Below are positions 36,380 through 48,689 of a DNA stretch of 64,000 nucleotides, piece after piece (positions within the stretch are counted from its first letter, which is position 1; the number at the start of each line of letters is the position of its first letter). This DNA is from Bretschneidera sinensis (taxonomy: Eukaryota > Streptophyta > Magnoliopsida > Brassicales > Akaniaceae), in NCBI GenBank assembly GCA_023935145.1, contig CM043700.1, positions 67,596,620 through 67,660,619 of the forward strand. The letters run 5' to 3'. The position numbers and the translations under genes were made by a program. The notes beneath the pieces were generated by a model, which searched no databases, was not told the origin of the DNA, and saw only the letters and a program-made list of their open reading frames with translations.

Positions 36380-37832
36380 TGATGAGTGCCAAATATTGCA
36401 TATTTTGACCCCTTAATTTTCGTTTGTTAGGTTAAGAATTTGTTACTTTGAGTTATTTTTCGTTGTTTTACAGGTTTACAAGCACTTGGAAAGGAGTTTC
36501 ACTAAATTGCCAAAATTGCCCCTACAGATCAGTCATCTTTGCAGATTAAACTATATTAATTTAGGAAGAACCAAGAGATGAGCTATATATACTTAGAAAA
36601 ATCTGGATGTCTATTTTTTGGATAATTTTACGGCTCATAAATATAATTTTTCTAGAGAAAGTTATGGCAGTTTTAGTAGACAAAGGTCAGGCTGTGCGTG
36701 ATTTCAGCGTGGTAGAAGTGATTTTTGTGGATTAAACTGTAATGATTCAGGAAGAACTAGGAGATGAACCATATATAATTGGAAAGATCCGGACGTCTAT
36801 TTTCTGGAGAATTTTATGGCCTATAAATATGATTTTTTTAGAGAAAGTTATGGCAATTTTAGTAGACAAATGTCAGGCTGTGCAGGATTTCAGTGTGGGC
36901 AGAAGTTTTGAAGGGCATGTGAAGGCTTAAATCCTACATCCCACATCGGTTGGAAACACCTTCTATATCCCACATCCCACATCGGATTGGAAACACATTG
37001 CACTCATGGAGTTTCCCTATAAAAGCCCCATTTCACTTCATCAAATGTGTGTTCAATCTGGAGGACTTCTGCTAGTATTCTAGTGGATCTCGAAGGCTTT
37101 ACTACCAAGGGGGGAAACGCTGCACAACAGCGAGTGGATTTTCTCCCAATGTATAGTCAATTTTAATTTATTTCTTTTTAGTTTTAAAGTTTAATGTTTA
37201 GCACTTTTATTGTGAACTTTAGTTTCATAATTATAAGAGGTTAAAATCTTCATCTAAGGTTGAAGATGAAGCCTCGCCATTGTTTGGCATAATATTTTCA
37301 GATTTTTTCATACAATTCTGATATTTTTAGTATAAATGTTCTGTTCAATTATTTAGGTAAAATCTTATGATTGATTGCTTTTAAATTGTTCAATTGGATA
37401 TTCCTTGTGTTTCATCTGTCGAAAACGGTGGATCATTCAAATTAGATTGGATATCCATTGTGATTTATGAATTAAATAGATACATTGGATGATTTTGGTT
37501 TAGTTTGAGTATTCATTGTGATTTGTGTAATGGTATATTCATGGAATAATTTGATAGATTATTTTTATATAGAACATGAAGATATATGCTTTACTTAGGT
37601 GGGGTGGATTCAGAAAACCTTAGTGTTTTTATCAGTTGTTTTTAAATCAATTTAGTTTAGTTTATATTTCTTTGCAAGATACAGTCCAAAATTCGGAACT
37701 AGGTTAAAATAGGGTTAGTTTAGATAAAAATATATTTTCATAACGCAATTCCCTGTGGATTCGACCTCGCACTTGCACAATACTATATTGCAAATGACTC
37801 GTGTGCTTGTGAGTAATTTAAAACTCACAGCA
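36380..37832 (+). mobile_element. Solo LTR of an Athila/Tat-type Gypsy element
   Basis: It begins TGATGAGTGCC and ends CTCACAGCA. The exact 5-base duplication cctag flanks it at 36375-36379 and 37833-37837. The end has the ccctgtggattcgacctcgc pattern (37750-37769) also seen near the end of the LTRs at 1230 and 5340. Bases 36500-36640 and 36690-36850 are an imperfect internal duplication. Confidence 0.88.
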
Positions 37833-37837
37833 CCTAG

Positions 37838-38471
37838 GCCAAGTACCTCAGATCTACTCAATCAACCGTTCGCTCATTGGACAAGTATAATAGCCATGGT
37901 CAAGTGGCGAAACAGTTTGTGGTTGCCCATATTGCCTGAGAATCCACACTGGGGAATAATATGAGTAGTGGGTGTTGTCGGTAAGCACCATGCAACCTTT
38001 TTTAAAGGTTGACAAGGTAGCCACAATAAGCTTCCACTAAGGGCATACGTGGCAGATTTGCAACGCACCGGGTATTTGGAATCAGTTGTACTAATCTTGC
38101 TTAACCGAGATTTTGCGCCCCTGAAAATGTTTTGGTTCGTATTCAGTGTCAGAATTATTGGGAGGAGCTAATATCAACAGCTTGTCAAATAGCCACATTT
38201 GAAGAGAAAAACGTCATATACCGTTGGACAGTTGAAAGGAGTCAATAAAACATAGTATTTACCTAGAGTAACAAGGGGCTCTCTATGAGATAAACGGACT
38301 CACGTCGATAAAAGCCATTCAGAGTGGCGGCTAATACGGCACCCATCGGACATGATCTTTCTTTGGATTGTTTGAAAACGTCGAGCAGTGTTTTGTGGGC
38401 CCTCGAACTATGACTCTTCATGAAAAATGTGACAAAGAGGCAGATGAATAGTTTATTCTGACGATAGTTCG
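37838..38471. other. Unassigned non-coding DNA
   Basis: It continues the sequence interrupted by the solo LTR and is probably part of the Tat 3' region. No gene or repeat is recognised. Confidence 0.35.
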
Positions 38472-40517
38472 TGTAATACTCGTGGTCTTAAAGAAAGGGT
38501 AAAGAAGTAATTTGATAAATATGACATGAAATTAAAATAATATATATACGAAAGATTTATTATTAAAATAATCCCTTTGAAAAATAAACGGAAGCGTCCA
38601 GCTTGAGTACAAAGAAAAGAGGGAAAAGAAAAACAAAACTGTGGGACAACACCTGGACATTCAGATGTTGTCAATAAAATGTGAAAGTGGTGCATGGTAG
38701 CCACCACATTTGGACTAAAGCAGTGGTCGAACGGTTTCGAGTAATAAAAATGTTTTTATTGTTTTGTTTTATTAGTTTTACCAAATTCTATTTGATTTTC
38801 TTCTTTCTTCAATTCAAATTACTCTATTTCTTTAAACACTTGGGGACTGAAAGAAATGTTGAAAGAGTAAAATTTTGAAGAGGTTTATGGGAGAATTTTA
38901 AAGAGAGTCAAGGAAAGCTCTAAGAAAAACAAAAGGTAAAAATGTGAATTTTATTTTTGAAATTTAGCATACATGACAAAATTCTCGGAATTTGATGTAG
39001 AAATTTAAAGGTATGAATTACGAAAAAATTCAAAATAAATTAGAAATTTTAATATAAATATTTTGTCACGTATTGACGATCAGCAATCAGGGGAAATTGC
39101 TGAAAATAACAGAAAAGGCAATGAGGTGATCCACGGGTAGCTCTAAGTGCTATGTGGTGAGTTAGATTTACTTTTAGTAATCGAGATAAATATGAGATAT
39201 AAAGTGATGATATTTAAATTAATTATTAAACTATGATTGGATGATAAATGAAAGTTGGTTTATTGATATGATAGGAATAATTGATATGTTAAAGATTTAT
39301 TATATGAGAAGTAATATTATTGAAATAAGGAGTTGATTAAATATATAATGAAGGGATAAATGAAATTCTTGACAAGCTATGATTGATAATTTGATATGAT
39401 ATATTAGGAGATAATTTAATGAATATGATAAAAATAATAATTTTAAGAAAGAGTTGGATAGCTAAATTGAATATTTGAATGTATGCTTATTTTTATATTA
39501 TTTTTCATATGTATATGCATGAAATAAAATAACTGAGACAGCAGCCGGTCTAAGTTAAATAAAAGAACCGTGACATCCGGTATATGCTGAAAATAAAAAA
39601 TCCGAGAAGGCAGCCGGTCTAAATGAAATAAAAGAACCATGACAGCCGGTATATGCTAGAAATAAAAGAACTGGGAAGGCAACCGTTTAAATGAAACCGT
39701 GACAGTCGATATAAAATAACCGGGAAGACAGCCGGTCTAAGATAAAACATGTCAACATATGGGAAGACTTTCTCAAATAATAATATAATTTAAATTCATA
39801 CATTGCATTTATTTTAAATATTGATTATTATTGCTTGAGATATTAAAGTGTTAGTCTTGATTGTAAATTTATTGATAGATGAACGAGTCTTACAGAGAGA
39901 CATATATGATGAGAAAGAAATATGAAAGTATAATATGATAAGAATTATCTGAGTTATTGATTGTATGATGTGAACCTCATAACGAGGTTATTATGAGATA
40001 GAATTGATAGTCTCAAGATGATTAAATATATGAGAAGAAGAGATTGATAAATGATGAGGATTATGATATAAGTAGTGATAATAAAATGCTATTATCGAAT
40101 TATATGAGATATAGATGAATGAATATTGGAAGACTACTTGAACAATTGAATACTTATAGCAAATTTAATTCACTGAGCTTGTGAAGCTTACTCCTCATTG
40201 TTAAATAATTTCAGATAGCAGACAGGACAGATAGATTGTTGAGATGTGATTAAGATTGAGTGATTATCTGTAAGCTTCGTGGTCCACATCCTCAGACTAA
40301 TGAAAAAAAAATATTTGTAAATATTCATGCATAATATGTTGTATATAATGTTTCAGTTGGAATCTTAATAATGTAACTCCTCTGTTGAGGGTTAAGGATT
40401 TATATATGTAAATAATTCAGTTGATGTTTTTATATTGTTGCTTATATGTGTCTTGCTAGGATTTCAAAATGTGATGACACCATCTCGGGGCTAGCCAACC
40501 CGGGATGGGTCATTACA
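38472..40517 (+). repeat. 5' LTR of a second chromovirus copy, 2046 bp
   Basis: It begins TGTAATACTC and ends GGGTCATTACA, as in the LTR at 25651-27721. Bases 39520-39745 carry an expanded minisatellite with the core aggcagccggtctaa. It is followed by a primer-binding site and a gag start, so it is a 5' LTR. Confidence 0.88.
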
Positions 40518-40521
40518 ATTT

Positions 40522-40533
40522 TGATATCAGAGC
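40522..40533 (+). other. Primer-binding site, initiator-Met tRNA type
   Basis: tgatatcagagc differs by one base from the plant initiator tRNA-Met complement and lies five bases after the LTR end. Confidence 0.75.
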
Positions 40534-40692
40534 TTTTGGTTTTATGATTTTGTATACTGCATACAATTTTGAAGAAGTGGAAGATTTAAATAAACTATAT
40601 TTTAATACAGAGTCTGGGGATGACACGTGGATGTGCTAAAGCTAGAGGTACCAATATTTAGAAGAGCTTAAGTAGAGGGGGAGGTTGAGTCT

Positions 40693-41065
40693 GTGGTTCA
40701 TGTAAGGAAACAAGTTGCTAGTGCAGCTGGTACTAGTAGAGGTGGGAGAGAATATGAGATTAGGAGGGATGAGTTAAGAGAAGTTCTTGATCATGCTACA
40801 AAGAGATTGAATGCAGTAGAAGAAAGGGCTGATAATCTGCATAAGATATTAAAGGAAAGGGGTAGAATAGAATCTGAAGTGGTGAGACAAGAGGTTCATG
40901 AGGGAGATGGTGTGTTTGCACATGAGAAGCAAGGGGATTGTTTTGTGAGATTTCTTAAGTTTAAACCCCAGTCTTTTAGAGGATCTGTAAATCCTATGGA
41001 AGTTAAGCAGTGGATTAGACATGTTGAGAAATATTTTGAAGTCTTACCAGTGACAGATAGTGGTG
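40693..41065 (+). pseudogene. Truncated chromovirus gag
   Basis: The open frame includes a coiled-coil-like region (REVLDHATKRLNAVEERADNL) and the start of the retrotransposon gag fold, RFLKFKPQSFRGSVNPMEVKQW and VEKYFEVL. It is cut at 41065 by another LTR. An ATG at about 40621 is followed by a stop and frameshift before this frame. Confidence 0.82.
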
Positions 41066-42009
41066 TGCTGTCACAAACAACCAAAAATAAAACTTATACT
41101 CCTAAAAATACATATAGTAGTGTGAGTAAGGATGGTTCCCACAGAGAGTATCTAGCCTAGTTTTATGCTACGTGAACAAAGATGGGGGATTTGAGTATAA
41201 TGAAAACAATTTTAAGAAAAACAACTAATGAAAAATTAAAATTGAAGTATCGAAATCAATCAAAAGAACAAACCTTGGTCTAAGTCAACATCCACCATCG
41301 GAATTTTACAATTGATCATCGATGCAAGTATATGTCAATTCACACTTTGAATATTCACCGCTGGAATTATTTTCCTATCTTTCCTTAGTCACAGTTAATC
41401 AGAAAACAGGTGATCTAATTAACCCTAACTACTAAACAACCCAAGACAAGCGCTAAAGGTTTAATCTAGTAACAGTCTTAAGAATTAGAGAGATCGATGA
41501 AGCTAAACAACACAAGCATAAGTGGTTGCATTTAATTTAGTCGAGTGTTCTTCCTAAAATCTAATAATTTCGGACGCAGCAAATCATTAAATCTTAATTG
41601 CTTCACAAATTAGAGGGATCAAACAATTATGGATTTGATATATAACCTAGCAGTCGATTGCAACGAATAATAAACTAGTAGACCTCCTAGTAATTAAATG
41701 AGACAATCATGAAAATAGGGACATAAGAACATCCGATACTCAAAGCATAAATTGAACAATAAAAACATATTAGATCTCACAGTTTTATTGACTCCAAGGC
41801 TTCCATTTCCTTTGACCAATTATAAAAGTTTAGCCATGCAGGGCTATGACGAAAACTCGAAGGAGAAGATTATAGAAGAGGGGAGAGAGAGACATCCCTG
41901 AAGTTTGATGATTTCTCGCCTCTTATAAACTTTATTTTCAGTATTAGAAGCCTACAAGGTCTCCTAAAAATATCTTAAATATTATCCTAAAATAACAATA
42001 TCCAAATCT
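41066..42009 (-). repeat. 3' part of a Gypsy LTR (LTR-G), inversion left side
   Basis: Read on the minus strand it ends GTTTGTGACAGCA at 41066, inside the chromovirus gag. Its 5' part is not adjacent: the first 493 bases of an LTR lie on the plus strand at 43391-43883. Together they make a plausible LTR of about 1.44 kb. That the two parts are one LTR is inferred from the inversion model, since no intact copy is present in the window. Confidence 0.65.
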
Positions 42010-42463
42010 GTGTTGAGATTGAAGCTAGTTGACCCTTTATATAGTGCACCACTTCTTGACTAATCTTGAAGGTCAATATCCGCCCTTAGATCTTGAGGAC
42101 CTTTCAATTATAGCCCTTCATCAATCCTTAGTGATCCTGTGCATTTTGATCATGCATCCACGCACCTTTCAAAGAGGCTGAAAAGCTTGTCTCAGTGTGC
42201 TTGGCGCCGTGGCCCAGAACAGGGCTGGCCGCGGTGTAAAGTAGGGTTGTACTTCTCCACTTTCTGGGTGCCGCGGCCTAGGGGAGGCTGAGCCGCGGCG
42301 CACACCTCCTCCAGGCTTCCTCTATGTTGGGCATCACGGCCTGGGAAGGTTGGGCCGCAGCCTAACCTGATGCTGCACTTCTTTATCTTGCCATGTGCTG
42401 AGGCGCCAAGGTCTAATGAAGAACCTTATCAAACCATGTTTAAACCTTAGACAAACACCAACA
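42010..42463 (-). repeat. 5' part of the Copia-1 5' LTR, inverted
   Basis: This is the reverse complement of the first half of the Copia-1 3' LTR (48690 to about 49165), including the TGTTGGTGTTT start and the GC-rich block. It stops at the tgtgttgagattgaagc junction where LTR-G begins. Confidence 0.88.
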
Positions 42464-43390
42464 AGTTCTTATGATTCGTGTTATGCATGTGATCCCAGTG
42501 GTGGAGAATGAGAAGATATGAAAGCCTATGGTAGATCATTTCCATTAGAATGAATTTGAGGGAAACACATACACTTCAAACACATAATATTCGAGTGTTT
42601 ATTTCCGTGAGGGTTTACATATTTGCTGTCCAAATGTACTGATATGTGTATGTTCTTGGATTACGTGAAGAAGGCCATGTCAATAAATATTATCATCTAT
42701 TGTTAGGGTGGCAATATTGCCAGAGCGCAAAATGTTTGGGCCAGAGTATTTTGAATGTGATTGTACAAAACTGTCCCTTTCATTTATTGAGGTTTTTTTT
42801 TAATATTTGTTTCTTTCCAAGACAGTTACCATTGATTACCTCCCAAAAAGGAAAATCAATCAAACCAAATCACCATTCCTTTTTTCATTTCTCTAGTTTC
42901 TCTTCAAAAAATTATGGCTGTTTCCTCTCAGTTTTTTTCTCTTCTCTACTGCTCGCACCAGACTCACAGATGTCCCAAACAGTGCTCTCCTTCTCGTGCA
43001 GTTATGGAGGTTTGTTAAAGTTTGATAAATCCACAAAAAAAATATTAAATTAAATAACAAACAAAAAAATAAAGGAAAATGTTCTCTTCAATATCTTTTA
43101 ATAGAGGCAGTAATAAGAAAGCAGAAAGAAAAAAGTAATAGTAAGATTGGTTATGTTTTACACTAGTTAATTAGATCCTGTCCAGAAACAACAGGAGAAA
43201 CCATTCATGGTATGGCGTCAAATTCATATTATAAGTAATTGTAAGTTGTTTAAGAATATTTTTTCATGATATGTTATGAGTTTGAAGAGCTTGGTTGTTC
43301 TTTGTTGATGGCGTTGCAACCTTGGTGTTTTTGGGAAAGTGAATTTGAGTTTTGCCCGAGGAGGAGCAAAAGTTAAGTGTGGGGGAATTT
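42464..43390 (+). other. Gypsy 3' untranslated region with polypurine tract, inside the inverted segment
   Basis: The stretch ends in gttaagtgtgggggaatt (43373-43390), a polypurine tract directly before the LTR start TGATGAGAATGC. A 135-codon open frame (42646-43053) has no recognised relatives and is unlikely to be a gene. Confidence 0.55.
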
Positions 43391-43883
43391 GATGAGAATG
43401 CAAAATGTCATATTTTTCTCCCTTAATGTTTAGTCTTTTATACTCATTTGGTGCTTAAATGTACTAATTATTCTTATATTTTGATTTAGGATGAAAATGG
43501 AGGCGTTAAGTGCAAAATGAAGCTAATTGGGAGATTTTAGACAGTTTTGACATCGCTTCATAATGTGGGAATAACTCTCTCATCCGAGCTCCGATTGAGA
43601 TGATTCAAGATACCACGGAACGCCAAGAAAATGTTCTACAACTTCGTGTTTGAGTTTTGAGAGATACTAGTTGCATCAAGGTGGAAACTGGGCTTGGAGT
43701 TGCTGCACCTGCACTGTTGACGTTCTGGAACGTCCCTTAGCCTGCAATTCTAATATGTTAATTTGATGCGGTTTATTTTCAGAAGTTTCCAGATATGGTG
43801 TACAAAAATTCATGCTGAAAACACAAGTTTCCTAGTTATAATAGGACTTTATTTTATTTTTAATATTTTTCTTAAATTAGTAT
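43391..43883 (+). repeat. 5' part of a Gypsy LTR (LTR-G)
   Basis: It starts TGATGAGAATGC after a polypurine tract and breaks off near cttaaattagtata, where Copia LTR sequence begins. See the 3' part at 41066-42009. Confidence 0.7.
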
Positions 43884-44321
43884 AACACAAGTTGAAAACA
43901 CAAGTGATCATCATACAAGAGAATTCAAGTGCAAGTGTGAGAGTGCAAAGACACAAAACACAGGAGATGCATTAGAACAGATCTCAAAAGAGAGGCTGGT
44001 TGTAAAGAGATAGTAGTATAGATTATGGGTAGAGGGCTTTGTAATAATTCTTATCACTTTCTTTCTTCTTTTCTTTGGTTCTTCAAGAACTAGAGGTTTC
44101 TTGAAAGAGGTTATTGTAATCAGTAAGAACTCATTGATTTAGTGCAGAGAGTTCAAAGGAACTCACAGGGACGTAGGCTATTGCCGAACCTTGATAACAA
44201 TTGTCGTGTTCTTTCTTTTCTTCGATTTTTGTTTCTGTTTCCGATTCATCTTTACAAGTCATTCTAGACTTGGGTATTTAGAAGATCACCACCTGGGAAA
44301 CTCTAAGGTGATTTCCCAACA
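43884..44321 (+). repeat. 3' part of the Copia-1 5' LTR
   Basis: It matches the second half of the 3' LTR (about 49160-49592) and ends gatttcccaaca. With the inverted piece at 42010-42463 it sums to about 892 bases, against 903 for the intact 3' LTR. Confidence 0.9.
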
Positions 44322-44322
44322 G

Positions 44323-44334
44323 TGGTATCAGAGC
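44323..44334 (+). other. Primer-binding site of Copia-1, initiator-Met tRNA
   Basis: tggtatcagagc is an exact match to the usual plant Copia primer site, one base after the LTR. A second ggtatcagagc occurs at 44358-44368. Confidence 0.92.
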
Positions 44335-44549
44335 TAGATGAGATACCACTAATAGTGGTATCAGAGCCTAAAGAGCTTTGGAGAGCGGGTATCGGAGAAA
44401 GACTCCAAGAATCAAAGGCCAATTTCTTGGGTGATTCAAGAACGGTGCTGGGATCAAGATCTAATTGTGTTCTTGAGGGTGATTCAAGAATGGTATTGAG
44501 ATCTATCTTTGATCGAGTTCTTGTGATTTAGAAGTTTGGGAAAACAATT

Positions 44550-47500
44550 ATGGGTGCTGCAAAAATCTGGAATTTTCTCCGCAAGATGGTTTCAAATTTT
44601 TGTGTTGAGAAGTTTGATGGAAATGGAGACTTTTCCCTTTAGAAGCGGAAGATCAAGGTTGTTCTTATGCAATAGAAAGTGGACTTGGCGATTGGAGAAG
44701 ATGACACTTTTCCAACAAGTATCATGGAATTCTAGTGGATTGAGATGAAGAAGATGGCATATAGCACCATTTTCTTGCACATATCGGATAGTGTCATAAG
44801 AGAGTGCGGAGACTCGGAAGATCCTGCTGTCATATGGAAGAAACTAGATGAGTTGTTTCTTACCAAAACTCTCCCTAATAAGATTTATCTTCTTAAAAGA
44901 ATCTTTGCCTTTAAAATGGATCCTAATAAAGAGTTGTAAGATAATCTTGATTTGTTTAATAAGCTAGTTTAAGATTTGAATAGTTGTAGCATAACATTCC
45001 TAGATGAACAATTGGCTGTTATTTTGTTGAATTCTCTTCTTGGTTGTTTTGATAATTTGATTAATGCAATTGAATATGGAAGAGATACTTTAACCAAGGA
45101 GATTGTGATCAATTCCATAAGGGCTCATGATTTCAAAGCCAAGATGAGGGAAGCATCAAGTGGAGAAGGGTTATTCGTTAGAGGAAGGCCAGCAACTCGG
45201 AATGGCAGTAGCATTCATGGTAACTACCGGGAGAAATCAAGAGGTAGAGGGTAGAGCCATGGGAGATCTCATTCCAACCGAGATTTAGAGGAAAGAGATG
45301 CTTCTATTGCAACAAGGAGGGACATTTCAGGAAAGATTGCAAGAAGAAAATGTGGGATGAGAGAGGAAGAAGCCATACCAACAATGGAGAGGCTTCAGTT
45401 GCCAAAAGAGAATAGTAAGATGATGTTCTTGTTGTGTGCTCAAATGTGAGCATGAGGTAAGGCAGCGAGAAATGGATTCTGGATTCCAAGTGCACTTATC
45501 ACATGTACCCTCACAAGGATTGGTTCAAGAATTTTTACGAAACCGATGATGGAAAGGTTTTCTTGGGGAATGACACTTCTTGCCAAGTGAGGGGGATAGG
45601 AGACATCCAGTTGAGGATGTTTGATGGAGTCACAAGGCTACTTTAGAATGTGAGGTATCTTTCAGATTTGAAGAGGAATTTGATCTCATTGGGGCAGCTA
45701 GATTCCATGGGGTATACATACAAAGCAGAGGGAGAAAAGATCAAGGTAACTATGAGATCTTTGGTAGTGATCAAAGCAACAATAAAAGATGGACTCTATG
45801 AGATGATCGGAGACACAGAAATCAAGGATCAAGCAGCAAGCTTGATGGTTGAGATGGATAAGGCAGCCCTTTGGCACACTCGCTTGGGACATATGAGCGA
45901 AAAAGGCCTGCAAGTTCTCAGCAAGGATGGTCTACTTGGTGGTGACAAAGTAGATAAATTGGATTTCTGCGAGTGGTGCGTTCTTGGGAAGCAACACCAA
46001 GTCAGCTTCAACACCGGAGTGCACAAGCCTAAGAGCATTCTTGACTACATTCATTAGGACCTTTGGGGACCAGTAAGAACACCAACACAGGGAGGTAACT
46101 TTTACTTTCTGTCTTTAATTGATGATTATTCAATAGAGGTTTGGGTTTATTTGCTTAAAAAAAATCAGATGTTTTGAATAAATTTGTGGTGTGGAAAAAG
46201 TTGCTGGAGACTTAAATGGGTAGGGTAGTTAAGGCTTTACGAACCGATAATGGCTTAGAATTTAGTAATAAGGATTTTGATAAATTCTGTGAGTTAAATG
46301 ACATTCTAAGTCATAGAACGATTGTAAAAACACCTCAGCAAAATGAAGTTGCTGAGAGGATGAATAGGACCCTTATGGAAAAGGTTAGGTGCATGTTAAT
46401 AGGATCCGGATTACCAAAATATTTTTGGGGGGAAGCTATGTCTACTACTGCATACTTGGTAAATAGATCGCCCTCTAGAGCTTTAGAGCTCGAGACTCCC
46501 ATGGAAATGTGGAGTGGGAAACCCCCTAAGTTGAGTAACCTTAGGACTTTTGGGTGTGCTGCATTTGCACATCAAAAGGATGATAAACTAAACCCAAGGT
46601 CTAGAAAATATGTGTTTCTAGGGTATGGTGATGGGGTTAAGGGGTATAGGTTGTGGTCTTTAGAACCAAAAGAAATCAAACTCATAATAAGTAGGGATGC
46701 TATTTTTAATGAATTGTTATTTTCTTATTTGGAGAAAACTAACCCTGCAGGGGCTAGTGAGCAAACCAGTCCAAAATTTGTGGAGCATTTCATCGCATCA
46801 AGGAGAATTCAGTTTAGGTAAAGCAAGAAAGGCAAGAGGGTTCGGACTAGGTGGAGCCCATTAATGAAGGCCAAACTTAGGGCACTCAAGAGAAGGCTGA
46901 ACTAGAAGGAGTTGATGCAGCAAGTCAAAATGATTACTAGCTCACAAGGGACCAGCGAATGAGGGTGGTCAGACCACCTTTGAGATATGGGTTTGCAGAT
47001 GCTAATGTAGCAGCTCCTTGGATAGAAAGAGGGATGGTTGAACTAGAAACTTACATGGAAGCCATGGAATGTAAGGAGTCATCAATATGATAGCTAGTTA
47101 TGGAGGAAAAAATGGATTATTTGAGGAAGAACAACTCTTGGGAATTGGTGCCCAAACCAGAAAAACAAAGAGTTGTGGATTATAGGTGGATCTACAAGAT
47201 CAAATAAGGGAATCCTCCAGGGGATGAAGTCTGATATAAAGCTAGGTTGGTGGCGAAGGGGTTCACACAAAGAGAAGGCATAGATTTCACCGAAATATTC
47301 TCACTGGTTGTGAAGTACAAGACGATACGGATAGTATTGGCTATGGTGGTCCAATTTGATTGGGAGATCGAGCAAATGGATGTGAAGACAGCGTTCTTGC
47401 ATGGAGAGCTTGATGAGGCCATTTACCTGAGGCAACCCAAAGGCTATGAGGAAGGAAGGTAGGGAGAGTTGGTGTGCCAATTGAAGAAATCTCTCTATGG

Positions 47501-48540
47501 CCTGAAGCAATCACCTTGACAATGAAGTAAGAGGTTTGATTCCTTTGTAACTAGCTTAGGTTTTATGAGGAGCTACTATGATTCGTGCTTGTACTATAAG
47601 GGGCACAAGGTGGAGGAAATGGTGATCATTCTCATCTATGTTGATGATATGCTGCTGGTTGGAAGCAACATGGAGAGGATAGAAGAATTGAAGTCTCAAC
47701 TCAGTGAGGAGTTTAAGATGAAGGATTTTGGCCATGCACAGAAGATCCTTGGGATGAGCATAATCTAGAAAAGGGAGAGAAACAGATTGAAGATTTCTCA
47801 GACTTCTTACATAGAGAAGATGATATCTCAGTTCTCTATAGAAGATAGCAGACCAGTGAAGGTTCTCTTTGCTGGTCATTTCAAGTTCTCCAGTGATCAA
47901 TGTCCGAGATCGGAGATGAAGAAAAAGGAAATGGAAAAGATCCCTTACTCTAGAGCAGTTGGTTCAGTTATGTTCACCATGGTAAGCATTAGACCTGATA
48001 TTGCTCATGCAATAAGTGTTCTTAGCAGGTTTATGAGTAATCCTGAAAAGGAGCATTGGCTTGGGATGAAGTGGTTGCTGAGGTACTTGAAGGGAAGCCA
48101 AAATGTGGGGCTAGTGTATGAGAAGAGGGGTAAGTCCATCTGTCTTGATGGTTATGCGAATTCAGACTATGGAGTAAGCCGGGATAAAAGAAAATCGATT
48201 ACCTCCTACTTATTCATCTTAAACGGATGCTGTGTAAGTTGGAAGGCTCAGTTACAGCCTGTGGTAGCACTCTCAACAACCGAGGCTGAGTACATAGCGG
48301 CAACGGAAGCCATTAAAGAGGCTATGTGGTGCAAAGGGTTGTTGGAATAGTTAAAGGTCCTGAAAGAGCAGGTGGTGGTGTATTCAGATAGCCAAAGTGC
48401 GTTGCACTTATTTAAGAATCTGATGTTCCTTGAGAGGACAAAGTACATGGATGTTCGGTATCATTTCATTTGAGAAAGTGTTATGGAATGATGCATTCAT
48501 GTGGACAAGGTAGCCATGGAGAAAAATCCTGCACATTTAG
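44550..48540 (+). pseudogene. Copia-1 gag-pol (Tork-like), inactivated
   Basis: The order is Ty1-Copia: gag (44550-45260), zinc knuckle CFYCNKEGHFRKDC (about 45300-45341), protease with LDSKCTYHMYP (about 45482-45512), GAG-pre-integrase with LWHTRLGHMSEKGL and CEWCVLGKQH (45870-45995), integrase core with DLWGP, LRTDNGLEF and PQQNEVAERMNRT (46060-46380), reverse transcriptase with [11 protein letters not shown] and YVDDML (47390-47651), and RNase H with STTEAEYIAATEA (about 48275-48312). More than ten in-frame stops are scattered along it, many where the close relative or consensus has Q or W. A frameshift lies near 46165-46215. The LTRs place the element at 42010/43884 to 49592. Confidence 0.92.
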
Positions 48541-48689
48541 GCACCAAGGTTCTACCTCTAAGTAAGTTCAATCATTGCCTTGGACTACTTAGGATTAGAG
48601 TCAGTTGATATGATGACTCAAGATGAGTTTGGATTATGAGTTCTCTACACAATGGGTTCGGGTTTAATCGCTTAGATAAAGGTAAAGAT

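Noticed and set aside
42646..43053. 135-codon open frame
   Set aside because: It sits in the Gypsy 3' untranslated region just before a polypurine tract and shows no family similarity.
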